DNA from: an uncultured Bacteroides sp.
Lineage (GTDB): Bacteria; Bacteroidota; Bacteroidia; Bacteroidales; Bacteroidaceae
Assembly (NCBI RefSeq): GCF_963677685.1
Contig: NZ_OY782186.1
Coordinates: 682,001 to 746,000 of the forward strand
Length of the DNA: 64,000 bases
Direction of reading: 5' to 3'
Positions 33,151 through 42,169 of this stretch are shown piece by piece (the first letter of the stretch is position 1; every line of letters begins with the position of its first letter). The notes under the pieces are model-generated. The model was not told the origin of the DNA, made no database searches, and was given only the letters and a program-made list of their open reading frames with translations. The translations under genes were made by a program, and so were the position numbers.

Positions 33151-33540
33151 CTATAACTTGCTGAAAGCGTATGTTTCTGCTCCTTTTTCAGCGTTTACTC
33201 TTACTAAGTAGGTTCCGTTTTTAAGGTTATGTACGGGTATCGATATTTTTCCACTCGCCATGGGTTTGTCTGCGAGCATGAGTTTTCCTTTTTTATCAGA
33301 GATGTATACTACCTTAATTGGAGATAACGACTGAATATATAGCATGTTGTTTGTCTTATCAGGATAAATTCGGATTTCACTGCTTTTTGAAGCCTTTATG
33401 ACGTCTTCATTAATAGCGCTATTGACTCCCTTAGGTAAGGTGTTGGCTAATAAAGCTACATCTCCTTCACGATGTTGTGAGTATGCAGGAGCAGATAAAG
33501 CAGCCGCAAACAAGAGAAAGAATAGAGATTTTTTGAGCAT
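33151..33540 (-). CDS. Small secreted protein with a Por-sorting/DUF3244-like domain
   Basis: The 129-aa protein has a signal peptide (SLFFLLFAAALSAPAYSQ) and a C-terminal beta domain, about 53-129, with the pattern SSEIRIYPDKTNNMLYIQSL...VVYISDKKGK...ISIPVHNLKNGTYLVRVNAEKG. This resembles the type A C-terminal domains of Bacteroidetes secreted proteins and the stand-alone DUF3244-type proteins. Here it makes up most of the protein instead of following a large enzyme. It is monocistronic. Function is unknown and the family assignment is by pattern. Confidence 0.75.
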   Translation of the reverse strand: MLKKSLFFLLFAAALSAPAYSQHREGDVALLANTLPKGVNSAINEDVIKASKSSEIRIYPDKTNNMLYIQSLSPIKVVYISDKKGKLMLADKPMASGKISIPVHNLKNGTYLVRVNAEKGAETYAFSKL

Positions 33541-33736
33541 ACTACAGCGATTTTAGGGTTTCTTTTTTATGTGTTTCTCATTACAATGTTGCCAAATATA
33601 GGAGATTGATTTCTCTTTTCCAATAATAGATTGTTAAAAATGTCATATTGACTCTATTTATTTCTTTTTTCTATTCTGATGTTTTCTTTTTGTAATAATG
33701 CTGAGCTCTTTTTTTTAACCTATGCTTTAGCTGCAC

Positions 33737-33796
33737 AACATGGGGATGTTTTATGCCACAACATGGGGATGTTGTGCCTAATAACATCCCCATGTT
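33737..33796. repeat. Three copies of a 14-bp palindromic unit
   Basis: AACATGGGGATGTT occurs at 33737-33750 and 33760-33773, and its reverse complement AACATCCCCATGTT at 33783-33796. Each unit is itself a 5-bp inverted repeat around GGGG or CCCC. Copy 2 extends to CACAACAT-GGGG-ATGTTGTG. Copies 2 and 3 can form a perfect 14-bp stem with a 9-nt loop, followed by TTTTCTCTTC. No gene ends immediately upstream on either strand in a terminator position for the plus strand. Confidence 0.8.
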
Positions 33797-34147
33797 TTCT
33801 CTTCTTTCATGCGTTGGTTTTAGGCTTTTATCCTTTTGCTTTTTTCCCTTTCTTGCGTAGCTATTTGTAGTTCTATTAGTTGCTAATATACATTTTGATC
33901 ATATTTCCTGTTTTTTTTATGCTTTTAGGAGTTTTAAATTATATATAGTTATTATCTTTAAGGCTCAAATAAATAAAACAAACTTATTTACTCTGCTATT
34001 GAATGGGTCTATTGAAGGCTCTACTTTCTTGATATATCTGTCTTTTTTTTCTGTATCTTATGTAATGAATGCATTTTGTTATCTGTTAATGCCTTTTTTG
34101 TACTTTGATTCTTTCTGTCTTATAATGCTACTCTTCTTAAATTTATA

Positions 34148-34155
34148 TAGTTTTG
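34148..34155 (+). promoter_or_regulatory. Candidate -7 promoter element for mnmA
   Basis: TAGTTTTG (TAnnTTTG) lies 20 bases before the ATG at 34176. Its position inside the longer open frame argues against a start at 33999. Confidence 0.5.
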
Positions 34156-34175
34156 CATCAAACTATTTTAGAGGA

Positions 34176-35312
34176 ATGAAAGAACAAAAAAGAAGGGTGC
34201 TGGTCGGGATGAGTGGAGGTATAGATAGCTCTGCTACTTGCTTGATGTTACAAGAACAAGGCTATGAAGTTGTGGGACTGACTATGCGTGTGTGGGATAT
34301 GCCTTCTAAATTTACTTCTCCTGAACAAGAGTTTCCTGATTATATTTTAGAAGCTAAAGAGTTGGCTACTCGTATCAATATAGAGCACTTTGTAGCGGAT
34401 GAACGGGATCCGTTTAGGGAGGTTGTAGTGAAAAACTTTGTGAATGAATATAGGCAGGGACGTACGCCCAATCCTTGTGTGATCTGTAACCCATTGTTTA
34501 AATTTCGCATTCTAACGGAATGGGCGGATCGGCTCGGGTGTGAATATATCGCTACGGGGCACTATTCGTTATTGGAAGAACGAGAGGGAGTTGTGTATAT
34601 CGTAACCGGAGATGATGTAAGGAAGGATCAATCTTATTTTCTTTGGCGATTGGGGCAGTCAGTTTTAAAGCGCTGTCTTTTCCCTTTGGGCTGTTATACG
34701 AAACCCCAGGTTAGGGAGCATCTTTTAAAAAAAGGATTTGAAGCTAAGGCGAAAGAGGGCGAAAGTATGGAAGTGTGCTTCATAGAGGGAGATTATCGTG
34801 ATTTTCTTCGTGAGCAATGCCCCGATTTAGATATGGAGATAGGTAAAGGTTGGTTTGTGAATGCTCAAGGGGTAAAGCTGGGGGAACATAAGGGTTTTCC
34901 GTATTATACGATCGGACAGCGAAAGGGACTGGATATTGCTTTAGGAAAGCCGGCTTACGTATTGAAATTGAATCCACTAAAAAATACGGTGATGTTAGGG
35001 GATGCAGACCAGCTGAAAGCTGAATATATGATGGTTGAAGAATATAATATAACAAATGCAGAGGATTTTTTTGCTTGCAAGAATCTCTCGGTACGTATAC
35101 GTTATCGGAGCACGCCTATTCCTTGTCGTGTAAAAGCATTGCCCAGTGGAGGTTTACTTGTGCGCTTTCTCCAAGAGGCTTCGGCTGTTACTCCGGGGCA
35201 GTCTGCGGTATTTTATGATGGGCGAAGGCTTGTTGGCGGAGGTTTTATTGCTTCTCAAAGAGGACTTGGATTAGTTGTAGAGGAGCATCATTCTGATTTT
35301 GAAACAAATTAA
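34176..35312 (+). CDS. mnmA: tRNA-specific 2-thiouridylase MnmA
   Basis: MnmA thiolates U34 of tRNA-Lys, -Glu and -Gln. The ATG at 34176 gives 378 aa starting [21 protein letters not shown], where SGGIDSS is the PP-loop. A further 59 codons are open upstream but encode hydrophobic low-complexity sequence and overlap the promoter. The first catalytic cysteine region is [18 protein letters not shown] follows, and the second cysteine is in [10 protein letters not shown]. The C-terminal half has the family's [19 protein letters not shown] block. A purine-rich GAGG lies just before the start. The next gene begins within about 60 bases. Confidence 0.95.
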   Translation: MKEQKRRVLVGMSGGIDSSATCLMLQEQGYEVVGLTMRVWDMPSKFTSPEQEFPDYILEAKELATRINIEHFVADERDPFREVVVKNFVNEYRQGRTPNPCVICNPLFKFRILTEWADRLGCEYIATGHYSLLEEREGVVYIVTGDDVRKDQSYFLWRLGQSVLKRCLFPLGCYTKPQVREHLLKKGFEAKAKEGESMEVCFIEGDYRDFLREQCPDLDMEIGKGWFVNAQGVKLGEHKGFPYYTIGQRKGLDIALGKPAYVLKLNPLKNTVMLGDADQLKAEYMMVEEYNITNAEDFFACKNLSVRIRYRSTPIPCRVKALPSGGLLVRFLQEASAVTPGQSAVFYDGRRLVGGGFIASQRGLGLVVEEHHSDFETN

Positions 35313-35372
35313 ATGGTGAAACGTTTATTTTACATTGATCGTTTGAATAGTGGAAAAAATAAAAGGATATTT

Positions 35373-36734
35373 ATGAAAAACTTCTTATTATTTGTTTTGG
35401 CTCTCTTTTCGTTGGGAGCATATGCACAGCAGCAGGATAGCTTAAAATATCGCATTAGTCTGAAAGATAAAGCTAAGACGTGCTTTTCTTTGAATAAACC
35501 GGAGCAATTTTTGTCGGCGAAGGCTATTGCCCGAAGAGAACGACAACATCTACTGATCGATTCTACTGATCTGCCTGTTTGCAAGAAATATATAGAGGCT
35601 ATTAAAGCTGAAGGAGTAAAAATTGCAGCTGTAGGTAAATGGGATAACTTCGTAACAGTGTCGTGCAATGATAGTATGCTGATTAATCGGATTAATGCCT
35701 TACCATTTGTACGTTCTACTGAAAGAGTTTGGAAAAAACCGAATTCAAAAAAGCCCCAAATGTCGACAAGTCGTGATTCTGTAACTAACCGGCTAGTGAG
35801 GGACAGCTTGTATTATGGTCAGGCATATCGACAAATACAGATTAGCAATGGCGAAAAGCTGCATAAGGCAGGTTTCAAAGGGAAAGGGATGGTGATAGCG
35901 ATCATTGATGCAGGATTTCATAATGCGGACAGGATTAAAGCAATGCAAAATATAAAGATAGAGGGAACAAAAGATTTTGTTAATTCTGCAAGCGACATTT
36001 TTGCGGAGAGTAGCCATGGCATGAAAGTACTTTCGTGTATGGGAATGAATGATCCTTATGTGATGGTCGGCACGGCCCCTGAAGCCTCTTATTGGTTGCT
36101 ACGAAGTGAAGATGAATATTCCGAACAGCTTGTGGAACAGGACTATTGGGCTGAAGCTCTTGAGTTTGCTGACAGTGTGGGAGTTGATGTGGTTAATAGT
36201 TCGCTAGGTTATTATGCCTTTGATGATAAATCGAAAAATTATACTTACCGTGATTTAGACGGGCATTATGCCTTGATTTCGAGAGAAGCTTCAAAAGCTG
36301 CTGATAAAGGAATGGTACTGGTTTGTAGTGCGGGTAATGCGGGAAGAGGGAGTTGGAAAAAAATCACCGTTCCGGGAGATGCTGATGATGTGATAACAGT
36401 GGGGGCTGTGGCTGTAAATGGGGTACTGGCACCTTTCTCTTCAGTAGGAAATACGGCGGATCATAGAATAAAACCTGATGTTGTGGCTGTAGGGCTGAAG
36501 GCTACTGTAATGGATACTAATGGGGGTGTTGCTCGAGCTAATGGAACCTCTTTTGCTTCTCCGATAACTTGTGGGATGGTTGCTTGTTTATGGCAGGCCT
36601 GTCCACAATTAACTGCTAAAGAATTAATCGAGTTAGTTCATCGTTCTGGTGATCGGGTTGATTTCCCCGATAATATTTATGGATATGGAATTCCTGATAT
36701 ATGGAAAGCTTATCAGATGAGCTTAAAAAAATAA
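35373..36734 (+). CDS. Secreted S8 (subtilisin-like) serine peptidase
   Basis: The start is set at the ATG at 35373 because it begins a clear signal peptide (MKNFLLFVLALFSLGAYAQ) and follows AGGATAT; a longer frame from 35313 would bury it. The mature protein (453 aa in total) has the subtilase triad: Asp179 in IAIIDAGFHNAD, His215 in SSHGMKVLSCMG, and the serine in NGTSFASPITCGM near residue 393. An inhibitor-like prodomain appears to occupy about 20-130. It is probably exported to the periplasm or surface. A C-terminal sorting domain is absent. Substrate is unknown; it follows mnmA with no obvious functional link. Confidence 0.9.
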   Translation: MKNFLLFVLALFSLGAYAQQQDSLKYRISLKDKAKTCFSLNKPEQFLSAKAIARRERQHLLIDSTDLPVCKKYIEAIKAEGVKIAAVGKWDNFVTVSCNDSMLINRINALPFVRSTERVWKKPNSKKPQMSTSRDSVTNRLVRDSLYYGQAYRQIQISNGEKLHKAGFKGKGMVIAIIDAGFHNADRIKAMQNIKIEGTKDFVNSASDIFAESSHGMKVLSCMGMNDPYVMVGTAPEASYWLLRSEDEYSEQLVEQDYWAEALEFADSVGVDVVNSSLGYYAFDDKSKNYTYRDLDGHYALISREASKAADKGMVLVCSAGNAGRGSWKKITVPGDADDVITVGAVAVNGVLAPFSSVGNTADHRIKPDVVAVGLKATVMDTNGGVARANGTSFASPITCGMVACLWQACPQLTAKELIELVHRSGDRVDFPDNIYGYGIPDIWKAYQMSLKK

Positions 36735-36764
36735 CGAGGTACTTGTTTACTAAATGATCTCAAT

Positions 36765-38015
36765 ATGGATACTCCTCTCTCTCTCTTTGATTTGAATGCA
36801 TTGGTTAAGCGTGCGCTTTCGGAATGTCTCCCTGATGAATATTGGGTGCAGGCAGAGCTGAGCGATGTACGCTCTAATGCTACAGGACATTGTTATTTGG
36901 AATTTATACAGAAGGATGCTCGTGGTAATAACCTGATAGCGAAGGCTCGTGGTACTATTTGGAGCAATGTATACAGGCTGTTAAAACCTTATTTCGAGGA
37001 GGCTACCGGTCAACTTTTTACTTCGGGTATTAAGGTCTTGGTTAAGGTTACGGTTGACTTTCATGAATTGTATGGTTATAGTCTGACTGTGTATGATATA
37101 GATCCTACCTATACGTTGGGCGATATGGCGCGTCGTCGGCGTGAGATATTGAAGCAACTTGAAGATGAGGGCGTGCTTGCTTTGAATAAGGAACTTGATA
37201 TGCCGGTGCTCCCTCAGCGAATAGCGGTGATTTCATCACCTACTGCTGCCGGATATGGCGACTTCTGCCACCAATTGCAAAATAATACTCAGGGATTTTT
37301 CTTTTATACAGAACTTTTTCCGGCTATCATGCAAGGTACTCAGGTGGAAAAGTCGATCTTGCAAGCTTTGGATAGGATTAATGGGCGAATTGATGAATTT
37401 GATGTTGTCGTGATAATCCGTGGTGGTGGAGCGACTTCTGACTTGTCGGGCTTTGAAACTTATCTGCTTGCTGCTGCGTGCGCACAATTTCCATTACCGG
37501 TGATTACAGGTATCGGACATGAGCGTGATGATACTGTGATTGATTCTGTGGCGCATACTCGTGTGAAAACTCCAACAGCGGCTGCTGAATACCTTATTAA
37601 CAGAGTGGAAGAAGCTTCCGAACATCTCTATGGCCTTTCTGAGCAATTGAAAGATGCTGTTGTTGCTCGTTTAGAAAGAGAAAAAGAGAGATTGAATATG
37701 TTGAGGAATAGTATTCCTTCATTAGCCTTTTTGCGCATATCAGAGGCCAAGATGCGGTTACTAACGGTAAACAAAGATTTATCCCAATCGGTAAAATCGT
37801 TACTCATTAGACAAAAGCATCATTTGGAATTATTGAGCCAACGAATAAATGATGCTTCTCCTGAACGTTTACTGAAGCGTGGATATAGCATTACGTTGAA
37901 AGACGGAAAGACGGTAACGAACGCTAATCAGTTAAAAGAGGGTGATCTTATCTCGACGCGCCTGGCGGGAGGAGAAGTGTTTTCTGTGATAAATGATCAA
38001 ATAATGAATAAATAG
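36765..38015 (+). CDS. xseA: Exodeoxyribonuclease VII large subunit
   Basis: XseA is the catalytic subunit of the single-strand-specific exonuclease VII. The 416-aa protein starts with an OB-fold (YWVQAELSDVRSNATGHCYLEFIQKDA). The nuclease core follows: IAVISSPTAAGYGDFCHQL, VVIIRGGGATSDLSGFETYLLAAA and ITGIGHERDDTVIDSVAHTR with TPTAAAEYL. A helical C-terminal part ends in PERLLKRGYSITLKDGK...LKEGDLISTRLAGG. All blocks are present. xseB follows 4 bases later. Confidence 0.96.
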   Translation: MDTPLSLFDLNALVKRALSECLPDEYWVQAELSDVRSNATGHCYLEFIQKDARGNNLIAKARGTIWSNVYRLLKPYFEEATGQLFTSGIKVLVKVTVDFHELYGYSLTVYDIDPTYTLGDMARRRREILKQLEDEGVLALNKELDMPVLPQRIAVISSPTAAGYGDFCHQLQNNTQGFFFYTELFPAIMQGTQVEKSILQALDRINGRIDEFDVVVIIRGGGATSDLSGFETYLLAAACAQFPLPVITGIGHERDDTVIDSVAHTRVKTPTAAAEYLINRVEEASEHLYGLSEQLKDAVVARLEREKERLNMLRNSIPSLAFLRISEAKMRLLTVNKDLSQSVKSLLIRQKHHLELLSQRINDASPERLLKRGYSITLKDGKTVTNANQLKEGDLISTRLAGGEVFSVINDQIMNK

Positions 38016-38019
38016 AATT

Positions 38020-38226
38020 ATGAGTGCTAAAAAAGAGACGTATGCTGAAGCTATTGAGAGATTAGAGAAAATTGTTCGCCAAATAGATAGCAACGAATTA
38101 GATATTGACATTTTGAGTAAAAAGATAAAAGAAGCGAATGAAATCATTGCTTTTTGTACTGAGAAAATAACAAAGGCGGATGCTGAAATAGAAAAATTGC
38201 TCAAAGAAAAGCGGCAATCTGAATAA
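38020..38226 (+). CDS. xseB: Exodeoxyribonuclease VII small subunit
   Basis: This is a 68-aa, all-helical small subunit. YAEAIERLEKIVRQIDSNELDIDILSKKIKEA matches the XseB coiled hairpin (...LE.IV..L..GEL.L..), with a charged C-terminal helix. It lies 4 bases after xseA, the usual pairing. Confidence 0.93.
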   Translation: MSAKKETYAEAIERLEKIVRQIDSNELDIDILSKKIKEANEIIAFCTEKITKADAEIEKLLKEKRQSE

Positions 38227-38233
38227 TATGAGC

Positions 38234-38241
38234 TATTTTTG
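38234..38241 (+). promoter_or_regulatory. Candidate -7 promoter element for ilvE
   Basis: TATTTTTG (TAnnTTTG) lies 36 bases before the ilvE ATG, just after xseB. Confidence 0.45.
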
Positions 38242-38277
38242 TTGTCTTATAGAGGAAATGACTAATTACTAAATACA

Positions 38278-39297
38278 ATGAAAGAAATAGACTGGTCGAA
38301 TTTGTCATTCGCTTACATGAAGACAGATTACAATGTGAGAATCAATTATCGCAATGGCGCATGGGGTGAACTGGAAGTTAGTAGCAGTGAGTTTATTAAT
38401 ATGCACATGGCGGCTACTTGTCTGCATTACGGACAGGAGGCGTTTGAGGGGTTGAAAGCTTTTCGTGGTAAGGATGGTAAAGTTCGCATTTTTCGTTTGG
38501 ACGAAAATGCTGCTCGTTTGCAATCGACTTGCAACGGAATCATGATGGCGGAATTGCCAACTGAACGTTTTAGAGAAGCTATCTTAAAAGTGGTGAAACT
38601 GAATGAACGTTTTGTACCTCCTTATGAAAGTGGTGCTTCATTGTATATTCGTCCGTTATTGATTGGCACTGGTGCTCAAATAGGCGTGCATCCGTCTGAT
38701 GAATATCTGTTTCTTGTATTGGTTACTCCGGTTGGCCCATATTTTAAAGGCGGTTTTTCTACTAATCCTTATGTGATTATACGTCAGTATGATCGTTCGG
38801 CTCCTCTTGGTACCGGTATTTATAAAGTGGGTGGAAACTATGCGGCAAGCTTGAGAGCGAATAAGCTAGCTCATGATCTGGGCTATGCCAGTGAGTTCTA
38901 TCTGGATGCGAAAGAGAAAAAATATATTGATGAATGTGGCGCAGCTAATTTCTTCGGAATCAAAGATAACACGTATATCACTCCTCGCTCAACATCTATC
39001 CTTCCTTCTATAACGAATAAGAGCTTAATGCAATTAGCTGAAGATATGGGTCTGAAAGTGGAATGCCGTCCGGTCCCGGAAGAAGAATTGACGACATTTG
39101 AGGAAGCTGGTGCATGCGGCACAGCTGCTGTGATCAGTCCAATTCAACGTATTGACGATTTGGAGAATAAGAAATCGTACGTTATATCTAAGGATGGTAA
39201 ACCGGGACCCGTATGTACTAAGCTTTATGAAAAATTGAAAGCGATTCAGTATGGGGATGAACCTGATACTCATGGTTGGGTAACGATTGTGGAATAA
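38278..39297 (+). CDS. ilvE: Branched-chain amino acid aminotransferase
   Basis: This fold-type IV PLP enzyme performs the last step of Leu, Ile and Val synthesis or the first step of their breakdown. The 339-aa protein shows HYGQEAFEGLKAFRGKDGKVRIFRLDENAARL, the lysine region in GIYKVGGNYAASLRANKLAHDLGYASEFYLD, and DECGAANFFGIK. A C-terminal block contains EEAGACGTAAVISPIQRI. It matches the longer (class II-like) branched-chain aminotransferases. No leader peptide is seen upstream. Confidence 0.95.
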   Translation: MKEIDWSNLSFAYMKTDYNVRINYRNGAWGELEVSSSEFINMHMAATCLHYGQEAFEGLKAFRGKDGKVRIFRLDENAARLQSTCNGIMMAELPTERFREAILKVVKLNERFVPPYESGASLYIRPLLIGTGAQIGVHPSDEYLFLVLVTPVGPYFKGGFSTNPYVIIRQYDRSAPLGTGIYKVGGNYAASLRANKLAHDLGYASEFYLDAKEKKYIDECGAANFFGIKDNTYITPRSTSILPSITNKSLMQLAEDMGLKVECRPVPEEELTTFEEAGACGTAAVISPIQRIDDLENKKSYVISKDGKPGPVCTKLYEKLKAIQYGDEPDTHGWVTIVE

Positions 39298-39307
39298 AAA
39301 AAAGAGA

Positions 39308-40114
39308 ATGAATTATAAAATAACTACCCTCGCTGAGAACTGCGTTTACGGTAAGGGCTTACAGGGAGAGCATGGGCTTTCCTTACTTATTGAAACAAAA
39401 CAGCATAAGATACTTTTTGATACGGGAGCTTCGGATCTATTTATACGGAATGCTCGCTTATTAGGGCTTGACTTGAGAGAAGTAGACTATGTAGTACTTT
39501 CTCATGGGCATCGTGATCACACGGGAGGTCTGGCGCACTTTCTTGAACTGAATACGACAGCAAAGGTTGTTTGTAAAGAGGCATCGTTTTTTCCTAAATT
39601 TAAGAATGAACGTGAAAATGGATTAAGGAATCCGGAAATGTTTGATAAAAACCGTTTCCTTTTTGTGGAAAAAGAAACGGAACTAGTTCCTGGTATTGTG
39701 GTTTTCCCTCAGATCAAAATAGTGGACAAGACCGATACTCATTTTGAACATTTTTTTGTTGAAATAGAGGGAGAAATGCATCCTGATACGTTTGAAGATG
39801 AACTGGCTTTGGTGTTAAAGGAAGAGAAAAGCCTTTCTATTATTAGTGCGTGTTCGCATCGGGGTATTACAAATATAATGCGTAGTGTACAAGAGGTTTT
39901 TCCTAAATTATCTCCTAAATTAGTTCTTGGTGGTTTTCATATTCATAATGCGGAAGATGAGAAATTCAATGTCATTTCAGCTTTTTTGGGTATGAATTTA
40001 CCTAAGCGTTTGGGCGTTTGTCATTGTACGGGAATTGACAAGTATGCGTTGTTTCGTCAACAGTTTAGCGATCGGGTATTTTATGGTCATACCGGTTGGG
40101 TAGAAATTATTTAA
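39308..40114 (+). CDS. Metallo-beta-lactamase-fold hydrolase (COG1237-like)
   Basis: The ATG at 39308 gives 268 aa; a TTG 21 bases upstream lies inside ilvE and is less likely. The metal-binding motif is VLSHGHRDHTGGL (HxHxDH), with a later SACSHRGITN and GGFHIHNAED supplying further ligands, and C-terminal HCTG. This layout matches the MBL subgroup that includes the methanopterin-related beta-ribofuranosylaminobenzene phosphate synthase-like proteins. No methanopterin pathway is expected in Bacteroides, so substrate is unknown. trmB starts 9 bases later. Confidence 0.85.
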   Translation: MNYKITTLAENCVYGKGLQGEHGLSLLIETKQHKILFDTGASDLFIRNARLLGLDLREVDYVVLSHGHRDHTGGLAHFLELNTTAKVVCKEASFFPKFKNERENGLRNPEMFDKNRFLFVEKETELVPGIVVFPQIKIVDKTDTHFEHFFVEIEGEMHPDTFEDELALVLKEEKSLSIISACSHRGITNIMRSVQEVFPKLSPKLVLGGFHIHNAEDEKFNVISAFLGMNLPKRLGVCHCTGIDKYALFRQQFSDRVFYGHTGWVEII

Positions 40115-40123
40115 GAATTCTGA

Positions 40124-40882
40124 ATGGGAAAGAATAAACTACAGAAATTTGCCGATATGGCGGCTTATCCGCACGTGTTTGAGTATCCATATTCTGTGGC
40201 GGAGAATGTTCCTTTTGAAATGAAAGGAAAATGGCATAAGGAGTTTTTTAAAAACGATCATCCAATAGTACTTGAGTTAGGCTGTGGACGAGGAGAGTAT
40301 AGTGTGGGACTTGCAAAAATGTTCCCGGATAAGAACTTTATAGCCGTGGATATAAAAGGGGCTCGCATGTGGAGTGGGGCAACGGAAGCTTTGGAGAATG
40401 ATTTGTCTAATGTTGCCTTTTTGCGGACTAATATAGAAATCATTGATCGTTTTTTCTCGGAGAATGAAGTCAGCGAAATATGGTTGACCTTTTCTGATCC
40501 GCAGATGAAGAAAGCAACTAAAAGACTGACATCGACTTTCTTTATGGAGCGCTATCGAAGGTTTTTAAAACCTGATGGTATTATTCATTTGAAGACGGAT
40601 AGTAATTTTATGTTTACTTACACAAAGTACATGGTTGAAGAGAATAGATTACCTGTTCTGTTCATGACTGAGGACTTGTATAACTCTGCTTTGGTTGATG
40701 ATATTTTGGGAATTAAAACTTATTATGAACAACAATGGCTAGATAGGGGTTTAAGTATTAAATATATAAAATTTCTACTTCCAAAGGATGGTGATTTGAA
40801 AGAACCTGATGTGGAAATAGAACTGGATTCTTATCGAAGTTATAACCGTAGTAAGCGTAGCGGATTGAATGTAGCTAAATAG
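40124..40882 (+). CDS. trmB: tRNA (guanine-N7-)-methyltransferase
   Basis: This SAM-dependent enzyme makes m7G46 in tRNAs. The 252-aa protein has the SAM site [31 protein letters not shown], the TrmB-specific [13 protein letters not shown] (D of the SDP motif) and [13 protein letters not shown]. The C-terminal tail is longer than in E. coli TrmB (239) and basic ([11 protein letters not shown]). It lies 9 bases after the MBL hydrolase gene. Confidence 0.94.
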   Translation: MGKNKLQKFADMAAYPHVFEYPYSVAENVPFEMKGKWHKEFFKNDHPIVLELGCGRGEYSVGLAKMFPDKNFIAVDIKGARMWSGATEALENDLSNVAFLRTNIEIIDRFFSENEVSEIWLTFSDPQMKKATKRLTSTFFMERYRRFLKPDGIIHLKTDSNFMFTYTKYMVEENRLPVLFMTEDLYNSALVDDILGIKTYYEQQWLDRGLSIKYIKFLLPKDGDLKEPDVEIELDSYRSYNRSKRSGLNVAK

Positions 40883-40979
40883 GTCTCTTCTTTATTTACC
40901 TCTCGAACAAGAAGAGATGATTATTCATATTTATTAGATATTCTGCTTTAGAGAGGAAAACAGAATACAAATATTAGGA

Positions 40980-42083
40980 ATGACTTTATATCCGAAACTT
41001 ATATTGGATGCATTGGCAACAGTGCGTTATCCCGGTACTGGCAAAAATCTTATTGAGGCTGGTATGGTAGAGGATAACATTCGTATAGAGGGAATGAAAG
41101 TTTCATTTTCTTTGTTGTTTGAGAAACCTACCGATCCGTTTATGAAATCGGTTGTGAAAGCTGCTGAGGCGGCGATTCTTACTCATGTAAGTAAGGATGT
41201 TGAAATAGCAGGGAATATCAATGTTAAAACTCTACAGGCACCACGTCCGGAGGTGGGGAAGTTACTTCCTCAAGTAAAAAATATCGTGGGTATATCATCG
41301 GGAAAAGGTGGTGTCGGTAAATCTACTGTTGCTGCTAATTTGGCTGTTGCTTTAGCTAAATTGGGGCACAAAGTAGGATTGCTTGATGCGGATGTTTTTG
41401 GTCCTTCTATGCCTAAAATGTTTCAGGTGGAAGATGCTCGTCCGTATGCGGACAAGGTTGATGGCCGAGAGTTGATTATTCCTGTGGAAAAATATGGGGT
41501 GAAACTGCTCTCTATTGGTTTCTTTGTTGATCCTGACCAGGCTACTTTGTGGCGTGGAGGAATGGCTAGTAACGCCCTAAAACAATTGATCGCTGATGCA
41601 AAATGGGGAGAGCTGGATTATTTTTTAATTGATCTTCCGCCGGGAACGAGTGATATTCATCTTACGGTTGTGCAAACATTGGCAATGACAGGTGCGGTGG
41701 TAGTGAGTACTCCACAGGATGTGGCTCTAGCTGATGCGCGTAAGGGAATTAATATGTTTACCAACGAAAAGGTAAACGTGCCTATTCTTGGACTCGTTGA
41801 AAATATGGCTTGGTTTACGCCTGCTGAATTGCCAGAGAATAAATATTATATCTTTGGAAAAGAGGGAGCGAAAAAATTGGCTGAAGAGATGCATGTCCCT
41901 TTATTAGGCCAAATCCCAATTGTACAAAGTATTTGTGAAGGTGGAGATAGTGGTACGCCAGTGGCTCTAGATGAAGATTCTATAACCGGGCGTGCATTTT
42001 TATCTCTTGCGGCAAGTATTGTCCGTCAGGTTGACCGCCGAAATGTTGATCAGGCTCCAACTAAAATAGTAGAGATGCACTAA
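40980..42083 (+). CDS. Mrp/ApbC family P-loop ATPase (Fe-S cluster carrier type)
   Basis: The 367-aa protein has an N-terminal MIP18/DUF59 domain (about 1-90) and a deviant Walker A ISSGKGGVGKSTVAANLAVALAKLG. The ATPase blocks LDADVFGPSMPKMF, LWRGGMASNALKQL and DLPPGTSDIHLTVVQT are all present. Mrp/ApbC proteins carry and transfer Fe-S clusters as dimers, usually through a C-terminal CxxC. Here the equivalent segment (ENMAWFTPAELPENKYYIFG) contains no cysteine, as I recall for other Bacteroidetes members. Fe-S transfer is therefore plausible from the family but not supported by the usual ligands. Confidence 0.9.
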   Translation: MTLYPKLILDALATVRYPGTGKNLIEAGMVEDNIRIEGMKVSFSLLFEKPTDPFMKSVVKAAEAAILTHVSKDVEIAGNINVKTLQAPRPEVGKLLPQVKNIVGISSGKGGVGKSTVAANLAVALAKLGHKVGLLDADVFGPSMPKMFQVEDARPYADKVDGRELIIPVEKYGVKLLSIGFFVDPDQATLWRGGMASNALKQLIADAKWGELDYFLIDLPPGTSDIHLTVVQTLAMTGAVVVSTPQDVALADARKGINMFTNEKVNVPILGLVENMAWFTPAELPENKYYIFGKEGAKKLAEEMHVPLLGQIPIVQSICEGGDSGTPVALDEDSITGRAFLSLAASIVRQVDRRNVDQAPTKIVEMH

Positions 42084-42103
42084 AGTTTTCGAAACATAAA
42101 AAT

Positions 42104-42160
42104 AAAAAACCACGAATTTTATTTTGCACTTTAGAAGTGCTGATATTTTCGTGGTTTTTT
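42104..42160. terminator. Bidirectional terminator between the Mrp-like gene and the M56 gene
   Basis: AAAAAACCACGAA pairs with TTCGTGGTTTTTT, with an inner stem GCACTT/AAGTGC. A-run and T-run on either side allow it to act for both converging genes. Confidence 0.88.
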
Positions 42161-42169
42161 ATTTTTATC

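Larger units (their letters stand above)
33541..34175. other. Gene-poor AT-rich region with palindromic repeats, upstream of mnmA
   Basis: No credible gene is present. It contains three copies of a 14-bp unit (33737-33796) and a candidate mnmA promoter at 34148-34155. Open frames crossing it (33679-33870 and the 33999-34175 extension of mnmA) translate into Phe/Leu-rich low-complexity sequence typical of T-rich noncoding DNA. Confidence 0.7.

Noticed and set aside
33737..33796. CRISPR array
   Set aside because: Only three 14-bp units, one inverted, with spacers of about 9 bases; no cas genes.
33679..33870. 63-codon open frame across the palindromic repeats
   Set aside because: The translation is Phe/Leu-rich low-complexity sequence in T-rich DNA, with no domain, no promoter and no gene neighbour to couple with.
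33999..34175. 59-codon upstream extension of mnmA
   Set aside because: It is hydrophobic low-complexity sequence and contains the TAnnTTTG element at 34148; the PP-loop protein starts normally at 34176.
38227..38277. Leader-peptide attenuator for ilvE
   Set aside because: The 51-base gap contains no start-stop frame rich in Leu, Ile or Val and no terminator.
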